Origin: Acanthaster planci
Taxonomy: Eukaryota > Echinodermata > Asteroidea > Valvatida > Acanthasteridae
Assembly: GCF_001949145.1 (NCBI RefSeq)
Contig: NW_019091413.1
Span: 164,128-213,024 of the forward strand
Direction: 5' to 3'
DNA length: 48,897 nucleotides
Below the pieces are notes generated by a model, which saw nothing but the letters and a program-made list of their open reading frames with translations, did not search any database and was not told the origin of the DNA. Each line of letters opens with the position of its first letter. The first letter of the stretch is position 1. A program made the position numbers and the translations under genes. Positions 1 through 12,100 of this stretch are shown here, in pieces.

Positions 1-135
1 GAAGAGAGAGGTGAGCACTGTGACAACGGTGATACCAGCTGAGGGGCCATCTTTTCCCACAGCTCCAGCAGGGAAGTGAATGTGAACATCTTTGTTTTCC
101 ATAAGGTTCGCGCCTTCCTTAGTATATATACCGTA
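1..135 (-). CDS. LONP2: LONP2 exon with catalytic serine (cut by window edge)
   Basis: It begins at 135 after a TTTTTCAG acceptor in phase 0 and stays open to the window edge (45 codons). It encodes [20 protein letters not shown], then [14 protein letters not shown] and VVTVLTSLF. The Ser in KDGPSAG is the nucleophile of the Ser-Lys dyad (Ser743 in human LONP2). The partner Lys, near KVLAAHRAG in the human protein, and the C-terminus lie before position 1. Confidence 0.95.
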
Positions 136-3100
136 CTGAAAAACAAACATGGCAAAGGGGATCTTATTGAATCATTGATTAGATAATCTACCCCCTAATT
201 AGCCAAAAAGAGCCATGTTGGAGGGGAGTGTTTGTTATGTTGGTAGTGATGTGGCTGCAATGCATTCATTTCATAGTTGTCTGTGAACCAGTGAAGTGCA
301 GTTCCCATCAAAAGGAGCCTGTATTGCAAGGAAACTGCACCCTCTCTCGGTCTAGCTTGGGGGTCATAGTGAAATCTGAAATATATTCTGTGAAATGTGA
401 ATCAAGCCACATTCATCATTTCCTCATAAAGATTAGTTACTTCCAATATAACATTGTGAACAACCTAGTACAAAATTTGACTGGGCATTAATTATCTCTC
501 ATTTGGTACATGTTGCAAAGCTCAATTTTTATATTTCTTGCAACAAAGTAAGAGGATGGGTTCCCCCTCACAACACAAAAAAGAGAAAAATACACAAGGT
601 AAATTGCTCTCAATACTTTTATACAATTCCCCACAAATAATTTCTCCAATTTTGTGCAGTTCATCACTTGGCAGCCAAATGCACCAACACTCACAATTTC
701 AACCTTGTCTTGCTAAGGTCTTTTTGATTGCAAGTTTTCAAACATGATACCCAGTTTCTTGTAAATGTACCGGCAAGCCTTCAGAAGGCCATTTGCAAAA
801 ATTACCCATTTTGATGGATCAAAGAAAACTTCACATTTTCTTGCAGAACTTTTAATGAGTATATGTAGTTCACACACTCAAAAGCTATCCATTTCCTGTA
901 AAAATTGATGGAAATATATGTGAGCACGTGGCGCGGAGAGCAGATCGCATTGTATGGAATGCCAAAGGTGACAAATGTTTAAAATGTCTAATCTGTGCCT
1001 TTTCCACGATAACAATAATTTTTGGTACTGTATATTGTATTGTACATGTCTGATTGAGTTGAAACCTTGCAGGTAGTAAGGAGGGAAAATTTAGAAACAG
1101 AAATTGACCTCTCGTGATGACACTTCCACCAGCAGACAAGTCACGTGACATTAAAGGTGCACCATTAAAAGTACTATATCTCCTGAAGTGTATATCCAAT
1201 TGGGTTCAAATCTTGTCACATGACATTAAAGGTGCACTCTTTAAAGTCCTATATCTCTTAAGTACATGTCCAGTGGGGTTCAAATCTTGCAGATATCTTG
1301 AAAAGGGAGTACTTTAGAGGTATATTGACCTCATTTGATGATGACGTCATCAGGAGACAAGTCACATGACATTAAAGGTGCACTCTTTAAGGCCCTATAT
1401 ATCCAGAATTCCACGTTTGATTGGTTCAAATCTTGCAGATATCTTGAAAACGGAGTGCTTTAGAGGGATATTGACCTTATGTGATGATGTGATGATGACA
1501 TCATCAGTGACAATTAAGTCACATACGTGACATTAAAGGTGCATTTTTTAAAGCCCAATATCGCATGAAGTTCATGCCCCATCCGGATGACCTTTGCAGA
1601 TAGCTAAAAAGGGAAGGGTTCAAGATGGAAATAGTTTCATCTGATGGTCGTATTATTATATGGTAAGTCATGTGACATGTATCAAGATGACATGAACTAT
1701 AAACTTTCTATTGCTTTATTTCCATTTAGGACCATTATGTAACAATTTTATTAAATTATTTTTTCAACACTCCTTTAAACCGAAGCAGCTCCGTAGTTGT
1801 CCACAACCACAGTCTTCTTTTGTTATAGTTGATTTAGAAATATTTATACATAAACAAAAACTTGTACCTTCGTCATCACCCACATTTGTTCATCAGAGTA
1901 GTCATGAAAATTGGTGTCTAGACCAGGCATGAACCACACATACTAAGTCCATGTTTGTGTGGTGCCTGTTTACCGAGGTCGAAAAAAAAAACTTTTCTTC
2001 CATTCCATTTTTTCCATTAAATTTCGCCACCCAAAAAACAGAGAAAATATAGAAAGCTATTTAAAAAATAGATTCCTGCAGTATACTAATGTTTTTAAAA
2101 AATGGGATGCTTTTCTTTTAGAAAGGATTTTTTTTTTAAAGTAGGATGATATTTAAAAAAAAAATAGGATTTTTTTTTTTAAATTGCTTGTTTCAAAAAT
2201 GGCATGCTAGTTTTAAAAAATAAGACGTAATGCTCTGGCGGTGCTTTCATTATCTGAAATGTCACTTTTAAAAGCCCTCTTTAAGTGTAATGAAACACTA
2301 CAAATGTATATTCTAAACTGTACCAAGATTATCAACTGATTTTGAGGGAATTTGAGCTTTCCACCCATCCATTTATAAGTCAGTCTTCTGTGACTTTGCA
2401 AGAGCCAATTAGCATTATGGTACATGTACACTATTCAGGGCACACAAAAATTTACCTGTGTTTGGCTCACTTTGATTTTCAATGTGGCATGTCATGTGAA
2501 AGGTCTATCATATCTTGAAAGTCTTTAATGTAAATATTAATAATGCCTAAGTCCTCAAAATTAATGGCCTTACATCAAAACTTGAGGGTACGTGTAATTT
2601 CAAGGTCAATCACTCAGCTAAGCTTGCCAGCTAAGCTGGAAGGTACCGGTATCCTTTTTGGCACCAGCCTGTGGGCTTGCATGGTTTGTACTGTTGTTTC
2701 AGATCTGAAGCCTTTGCAAGATTCCTTACAACATGTACAAGTATATGCTTTGAGTACATGCAAAATTCTGGAAGATGTATGGAGTCGCTGGACAGTACGC
2801 GTAGGGGCATGCACAGAGTAGGTGCAAATTGCATATGGAGAAGACTAATATTCCTGCATGAAAACTACAAAAATTAAAGTCAAAAACCTGAATAAGTTGA
2901 AACATTAATGTCAACATGTTCAAAATTTAGTCAAAGCTTTTTGTCTTTGGAAATTATAATAATACTGTTTTAGGAGTACAGGCAGACTGGAAAAGGTTGG
3001 ACCATATAATCTAATTTCAAATAAATAAAACCTTTAGCACTTTGGGACTGTACATCATACAATCTGCATGTATAGTCACTAGTAGTTTGTTCATGTGGAA

Positions 3101-6100
3101 ACCATGCATATAAACAAGTGTGTCTAAAAGGTACTCATATTGAGCCAAACATGAATGAAGTTCCCAGTTATTCGATCATGCTGTAGACTGAATGCACTGT
3201 TCACATGTACAGTAATTTATAAGAACAGTGAATTATGTCCAAAAGACATGCTCTGTTAGGATTCTGAAACACACTTTTATTGAATTTGTGAATCCACATC
3301 TTCCTTGCTGCATGTTGTACCTACCACTACATCCCAACTGACGAATTCAAATATGCCACCCAGGAAGTTTGCAAGGTCACCTGGGAGCATATACAGAGCC
3401 CAAGCAGTGATCAGCTTGACTGTCCACTGCATGAAGCCATGGTAGCATACAAGTGACCCTAAAAATAGCTGAAAAATAGAGCTCCAATTTAAGACCAGTT
3501 TCACAGGATAAGAAAATAGAAAGAAACTTGTCACAACTTGTCACTTGTCCCAAAAAATAGCCCCAAAATAGCTTTCCAATTCCGGAGAAACGTTTAAGTA
3601 AAAAAAACAGAAGAAAAGCAAGGAACAAAATTACTTGAGTACAAAAATAGATTAGAAATCCGGTGCCATTAAAAAAAAGTAAGCATTGTGGCATCCAGAA
3701 ATAGGATAGATTAAAATAGGGTAGCATAGTCCATATAGTTCCTGTAATAAGAAAAATAGTTTTCTTTCTATTTTCTGAGGGAAAATAGCATAAAATGTAC
3801 TGTAAATAGACAGAAAGTAGGATTTTGCATCGAGATTTCCATGAGAGTATAGATATGATACTGGTGGCGGGTCATTCTTCAAATGACTGGAAAATACAAA
3901 ATTCTTATTTTCTCAAAAAAGGAAAAAAAAGAAAGGTTTTTGCATGATAAAGATTTCACAGCTTTACTGATACTGTAATTGCTTTCCTTTCAAGTCAGCT
4001 TTTTAAAAAATTATTCAGCAGTCCCACTTTAATGGTGTATACTACCTTTAGACAAAAGGTCTTTTCCAATGTTGCTGAATTAAAAATTCGCAATCCCTCA
4101 TAAAATTCACAACACAGTTACACATTAATATGTCTTATTTGTTGGCATAACAGTTATCCAACAGGAAAGAATCCTTCCATGTGTATTATTTGACTGACCT
4201 CCTTAGCATGTGTCCTGACCCAGTTGAGAGCCAATGTGGCAGATTCCTTCATGACATCTCCTAGCTGACCAGTCAAAGTCAAAGTACCATCTCCTTCCAT
4301 TTTGGTAGCCTCCACATACATGATTTCCCCCCCAAAAGCAGTCCAAGCCAGACCTGTAAGTGCAGACATTGTGAAGAATGCACACTAAAGGTTGTGATGT
4401 TTGGGCATTAAACCCTTTCTGTACCCCACAGAAACACTGAACTTTTGTAATAATTGTGATGAGTACAGTTTCTTCAAAATTAATACTGTAGAGTAAAGTC
4501 AAAAGCTTTTAATCCTTAAATATCAAAACATACATGAATTTCAAGATACTTTATTTTCCGTCCTCTGAATTGATACAAGAAACTCTATCCACTAGATTTC
4601 ATAGGAAATAATCACAGGTCTAGTGCAAGTTACTTTTATTTTAAAATTATTTGTCAGGCCAAAGCCCCATCTCTGTCAGAATCAGTGTGGTTCTCTTTTA
4701 GCTTTCCATTTTGACATCATTGTGAAGCTGAATAACCAGACCTGAAGCTGTTCTTACTTCCAAATGCAGATACACTGTATGTGGATTGAAAGATGGAGCT
4801 TGCTATCGAAGAGGCACAACTTAAATAATGGAAGAACAATTCAGATATTGTTTAACCTTACCCACAGCAACACCAGGCTGCAACAATCTCTCAGACATTT
4901 CACTCTCATAGACTGGTATCTAAACAACACATAACAGTCAAGTCAATTATAGCAAACATGCCAATCTGAATGAAATGACCTACACACTGGTATACAAGAC
5001 AACGTTCACTGCAATGATCTTAAACAACATAAAACACATCAAGCCCAAAGTGTCCCTACAATATGTTTAGTTTATGCAAATAATCGGTCACTTCATTTGA
5101 GTAGTTAACATACAGCCACAAGTACACTACTTTTATGTATATAACGTACATGTTTCAAATAAAAGTTTCAAAGTTGAAATTTACCCCTAGAATATCTTTG
5201 ATGGCATGCCGGTCAATGACAATTGGCATCTCAGGAGGATGTGTGATAGCAGCATCTGCTGTAGCAACAAGTGATGCTTTGTCTAGTAATTCAGTTCCCA
5301 GATGATCCACATCATGTCTTTCTTCATCAGTGGGCTCTTTATTGCCTAAATCCTCAGTGGTCTTGGGCCTTGACTGTGTCTCAGCAACACGGACTGCTAC
5401 AGCACGGCATACAGCTCCTATCTTACGCTCAAGTGTCCTTACCCCTGCTTCCCGGGTGTACTTTGCAACTATCAAACACAGGGAGTCCGAGTTTAGTAAA
5501 CAACATGGAAGTTTCACAGTTATGAGTGATTTGTCACAGTCTAACTGAAGAAAACTAATGGGTTACTGTTGTGGTTTAGTCTGAGACAAAGCTGAGATTT
5601 CGTACACTTCCTACTTGTGCCTGTGGGCCAAAATGTCACCATGATTAATCTAATTAAAGCTGGCCTTGAGTATACAAATTATTCTTTTTCACTTTAGATA
5701 AAATAACTGTTAGTAGTAACTCATGATACAGCAAAAATCTTTGAAGCCATATTTAATGTAAAAAACATATACACACAACGTTGAAGTAAGATTGGGGAAT
5801 GAAGAGAAATCCATTAAACATCCAGGACAGTGTTTGTACTGATGACTGCAATAAAATACTGAAATTTTCAGGGCTTTCATGAGTTTTGTAGTTTTCTACC
5901 TGATGGCTACAATTGTGTGAATCTTGCACTTTTTGTGCAAAGCGCCAAAAAGGAGCATGAAATATGAAACCCCTGAAAATCCATGAATTTGGAAAATTGT
6001 CCTGAAATCCTGGCACGTCCTGAGAAATTACATCTCTGACTTCTCACCAGCTGTGTGCAATGAGCATAACAAGTACAATTTGAACACGAGCAACTTTTAC

Positions 6101-9100
6101 TCAAGATGCCCTAAGTAAAAGCACAAGCATACATATACGTACAGCTTATGTGCCATGCAAAGTACCGTAAGTGATCCTTGATAGTTTTCTACATAGTTAG
6201 TACAGTGCTTCAAAGTTCCACATTACGGGTTACATTACTAGTATGTGATTGCATGTGGGCACCAAATTATTCGAACAGAAAGGATGGACTTATTTCCCAC
6301 TTTCACTCCAATGGATTAGTGCACAAAAAATTGCTCGATGTTTATACTTCACAATCAAAGATTTTTAGTTTTATTTTTTTGGCAATTTAATGATGCATAA
6401 ATAAATGGCAATAAGCAAGCAAGCAACCTTTTCTCCGAAATGTTTTCAAAGAGCAACTCTGGGGTTAAAAAGTTGAACATGAAAATATGCAAACTGAACA
6501 TTGTCTTCCTGGACTTAAATCACACTAAGGAGCATGTAAAGATTCAGGAACATTCGTGGTCCATTGGAAGTCTTGTTCGGAAAGCTGTGTTCCCAACAAA
6601 ATGCTCACAGCTGAATAATTGTAGTCCGCCATATGTTTGTCCATGTAGCAGAAAGAATGAACACACAGCCTCATCCCAGCATTCTGAATACCATTTTTTC
6701 ACTTTCTGACAAATTTCTTATCATAAATGGTATGTTACTTTTTACTTAAGGTCTTCTGTCTGCAGCTATAAAGTGTGACCCATATGTACATAAAACCAGA
6801 CAAACAATTTAGTTTTATGTGATGGGATTTGATGAGAGGAATGCTTTTGTGTTGTTGGTTGTTGGTCTTGTTATGGTTTTCCCACAAAAACCCTCAATAA
6901 ATCTATCCCTGTATCCATACCAATTTGTTGAACAAGGCACTGATTAGGGATTAAAGATTTCAGATCTCAAATACTACTCAAACTAGGGCCTTTAAGTGGT
7001 GAATGAAGCTTAATATAACATGAAATCTCACCGTAACAGTTTACATCAATTTTTTTAACACTACCACCCAAATAAGCTGTCACAAATAAAGTCCATTATA
7101 ATTATGTCCAACCTGTGTCGAATAACAAAAAAAAAATCTCATAGCACTCCCAAAACAAGCAAACCCTAAATAACCACAAAGGACGCATATTTTTTGGCAA
7201 GGACGTCATTTTTCCAAACAGAAAAAGGGCAGAGATTTGAAGTGTGCACACATATTGTGACAGGCTGTTGGAATGGTCCCATGGAACACAGTGTTCCTGA
7301 CTGTTTGAATGAACCATTCCAAGGGAACGATGTGTTTCCAATGAAACAATGAAGCATTTCACTGTGGGGAACATGCCATTCCAGTGAGACTGTTCCAAGC
7401 ATTCAGAATTCTGAGACTTCTTCACCCTCACTTGTCTGCAAAAGCTTTGTCAATTTTGAATGTGAACTCTACAGTTCACTGCACCAAGATGTTGAACAGT
7501 TTTCATACATGTACACTGATGAGAGTTTAAACATGCACAAAACATTGTTCTGAGAAAATTGCATAACATTGAAACACTTCCAACAATTTAGCTGTCATAT
7601 CACATTGTGGGGCTGCAGTTTTCATTTTAATTGCAGGGTAAGGTCTCACTCATGGTACAGACCTTGTGTGTTCCTCAGATTTCTGCACCAAGGCCAGACT
7701 CTCCCCCAAATCTGTAGGGATATTCTATTCTAGTAAGGAAATACTCTCCTCCAATACCTACAAATGTATTTCCAACGTGGATGACCTGTGAACACACACA
7801 AATTTTTTTAATGCATCGTATTTGGTTGGGTCAAGCATGATCCTACACACCAACAACAAAACCAAAAGGCCTGTCTTGAGTAATCAGAAATGAATTGGGG
7901 ATCGCACACCACACACAAAAGAGTTAAGGGATTAAGACCTCCTTTGTTTGGGTAATCTGATTTGCTTACGAGCAAAACCACACTTACAAAAGAGATAAGG
8001 TTACTAAAATCCCAACTAGCAACTCCTGGCCAAAAAAAAAAATCACATGGCAACAGGTGACACTTGTATACACTATGGACTTTCTGTATGTGAACCAGTC
8101 AACGTATAGACACACGCGACAATTTTAACATGGGCAGTTGAACAAACGGGGAAAAGAATGAAAATACTGATGCCTGAACTCATTGCAAGCTCTGTGCCTC
8201 CCAACATATTTTACGGGCATCAGAAATTAATGCAAGGTTTTAAGAATTTGCGGGTAAAAAACCACCCCCAGTAAACAAAAAAAACCAAGACTTCTGTGAA
8301 GAACACAGCGTTGAGGAGGAAATGAGGTAACACCGCAAAGGTTTTGGCATGTGAGAGCCACCATATGAGATGGGATTGGATGAAGGAAATCACTGGAACT
8401 GGCATGGAGATTGGTCCTTCCGAGGGGAACAGCAGGAGAATAGATGGAGCTGAAGCAGACGCATATGCATTTGACACCAGGGCACGATGTCTCTTAAGCT
8501 TGCCATGAAGCCAAAAAGCCAAACTCGAGCCGGAAGGGATGTTACTGTCATGGAGAGATGGATGCACTCCTCCAGTGCCAAGCAGCACTCCATGGAAGGA
8601 GAAGCCCTGCCAGTTTTCATGCTGAGGGATGCACCAGACCTGCCAATCTTTTGGATAACAAAACTATATTCTGGAAATTTGAAAGTCACATTTTTCATTT
8701 ATTCCTCCACTTGATCATTTTGATCCATTTTCCAGGTTAAAGAGTGAAATGGCCCTATTCCGACCAGATTTGACCACGTTTTCAAAATTTGAAATCTTGA
8801 AATTCACATTGCATGTCTAGGCCTTTGGATTTTTCTGGCATGGGCTTTGTCACCTGTTCGTTGGCCGGCCATAAAATGTCTCCATCCATGTTTATTTCCG
8901 CAAATTTTTAAATGGAGGATCGGTCTAGTCAAAGACTGCATCCAAATTGGACCCTCTTTAGATAATTCACACAGGTGTTACACTGACATATTGATGAGTC
9001 TATGTCCAAAAATTGTTTGAAATCTCATACAAAAACGATGCATATAGAACATGTAAAAGGCGAGTAATAATGTACGACACAATTTCTTTGTCCTGCGCCA

Positions 9101-12100
9101 GTTGCCACGAAGCCCTGTATCTGTCAGTGAAAGTGGACAATTTATTAACCTTATTTCAAGCCGCATATTTACGATGGCCATGAAATATGCGCTACATAAA
9201 ATACTGGAGATTGTCACTACTTCCACTGATGCACAAGTGGCTTAAAGAGTCCCACATATGCATAGATGAATTTTGATATTTCATGAGCAGCCAATCACAT
9301 AATGATCGGGTGGTTGCCAGATGCTGTTTACACACATGGTTTGTACATGTGGAGTGAGGAAGAAGATACAGAGATGAGATTCTGAAAAAATGAAAAAGCC
9401 AGAAATTTGTCTGAGTTGTGGGATACCAGCATGCATGAAGTGCAAACCTCAGATAAAAGATGCAACGATATCTGACCGCAGCACAAGGCACTGAAAATGT
9501 ACATGTATATAATAATTTCGTACATGTCATTCATGAACTTTTTTTGTTATTTCTGAGCAAAGGAAAAACATGAATTTTGACAATGACAAAAATGAAAAGT
9601 GCAAGAGCAACCTGGTAAAAACGGATTGAATAGGCCTAGGCCTAAATGTAATTTTAAAAAATGTTTCCAGCATGAGTAGGCCTATTACTTTGTGTTCCAT
9701 CTCCATTGTTTCCATGCCTTGGTGGGGGCTTCTCTGGCCCTTTCAAGGCAACCATTATGGTCAGCTTGGCAGTTTTGGCAGCTACTTTCTTGAAAGATTC
9801 AGCATGAGTTAAGGTTGCCTTTTCCCCCCATGATGCATAGTTTATTTCGGTATCTGCACCACAGGCATAGTGCTTTGCCTGGCTTCTCCAACTTCCACAT
9901 GAACTCGGACAAAAAAATTCCTCAAGATTTTATTTCCACCTATTCCCACCGCCATAAGTTTTTGGAGCCTTTGATCTGTTCCTCTCCTTCCTGATGAATA
10001 TTGCCTTTGCGACATGACACGGTAATTCAAGTAGTGTTGGTAACGTCACAGTTCTAACTTCGGGCAAAACTTGATCATGTTACATGCTGATGATGCTGAA
10101 CCGTGCGCAAGAATGCACTTCATACAGTGAACATTATTGGTCCGTTCGCAATGTTACCAATTTTCGTCTGTAAAAGAGCCAATAAAAATTGTTTTACATG
10201 TATCTTGAAATCCTAGCCTGGTTTTGAGTCTGTGTGTGCGGAATAAGTTCGAGTACGGGGCCGGCCGCATTGACATGTACCAACATGGATGAATAAAACA
10301 CAACTATTTTGGCCCTAAAATAAAAAACCTGACACAGGAAGGTAAAATAGCAAGGAAAAACACTTTTTCAAAATTTCATTCCAGAATATTTATTGTTATA
10401 ATATCTGATGCTTGAACATCAGAACATATTTCTGAAGAAAAGTATGTCAAAAAGTGCATTACACGTCGGCACTTAAAATGTCAATTTTCCATGGTTGGAG
10501 CTAAAGTAAAAGTCGGATCTTAAAATTACAGTTGGAAAATCAATACAAGAAAGTCAGACTTCCACCAAAAGTCGGAAGAATCTCATCCCTGAAGATAGAA
10601 GTGAAATCGATCTGTGGGGTTCTGAAGAGGCATTATGGCTCTCTTTTCCTTCAGGGAGGCGATGTTCTTCTCCAAGGAACTCCACCCTGTAAAGTCAGAA
10701 GGGACTGGAGTGGGTCAAATTGTGGAGATGAGGTGGAACACTGGTGAATTCCAGCTGATAGCCAAAAGGTACTGTTTGGAGAACTTAGAAGTTCGTGGTA
10801 ATGTGTGTCCATTTATTAGCAAATTCCAAACGTTGACCCCCTACTGGTCCCAAGGCTAGTGGAACATGAACCTTGTTATAGTCATTGCCCCCTTTCAAAC
10901 ATGGACCTGTTGGGATTGAAGGAGCACTTTGGTTTAGAGAGCACCATGATGGTGTAGGGAGAGACTAACAACTGTGAGGGGACTTTGGCAAAGCTCTCGT
11001 AAAGGAGGTCTAGATTGATGAAACCAAGAGTAAGGGTTATGAAAAGAACTTCTGCTGCTTCTGTCACCTTTAGTGGAAGTCCGGGTAGATTTAGACGAGT
11101 ATCACAAGGACCCCTAATGACTTCTCAAACTTCTCATCCGTCTCGAGGCATTAAGCTTCTTAGAGCATGACTTCACTGAACTTGCCATCAAAAAGGTCAC
11201 TCCCTAGAATGGGCAGGTCAACCATGTGACCTCTGGATCCCTCAGAGGGTAAGAAGAAAATTAACAAGCATTAGGCTTCGGTGCAAGGAAGAAGCAATGG
11301 CTGAGCCCACAAAAAATTCACGGGGGCAGGTGCCTAAACAGTCATCCAGGAATTTCAACATGACTGGGAGGTCAGGGCCAGATAACGATGGGTCTTCCGA
11401 GACATGGCAATGTGCTTGTCCCATTTTTCCAGAGATATTAGAGAGATTCTTTGTATGCTTACCTAGGAAAATTCTATTTTGGGAAGAGATTTCTAATCAA
11501 AGCTTGTCTTTCACTTTAGAAGAAATGGTAGGCACTGAAAAATTACAATCAGTATCTTCAGAATTGGCCCTGAAGAGCAGAACCAGAATTGTAAGTATCA
11601 TTTTTCTTCTGGACCTTGGTAAAAACATCCTGCAATATCTCAGAAGAGAACCCGTCCATGGGAACAACATTATTGGGAGAATGGGCAGGTCCGGCTGAGT
11701 CCCTACGAAACAAAGTACGTGAAGTGTGTTTCTTGGAGGGAGGAGGAAATCCTCCTGCCCAAACAGTTGCTAAATATGCAAATTTCCTTTGCATCTGATT
11801 ATATTCGCTAAAAACTTGATCAACCGTAGTGCGCCCTCTAGGCCCATGATGCACAGTGGCGCCGCCGCCATGTTCGTCCTTCTTTTTTGGAGCATGAGGT
11901 CCAAGCCAGAGTGTGAAGGAAGGGGAGGGCCATGACTGTTTGGGTACAGGTATTCATTAGCAGACTCTTCCCGCTGCACGCAACCTACCCAGTCCCTAAA
12001 TATGCAGAGTAGCACCATACCCTGGAGGAGGGTAAGCGACACACTGAAAGTGTATGTGCCTGTGTGGATGATGAGGGTCTACCATAAAGAGGAGGAGACC

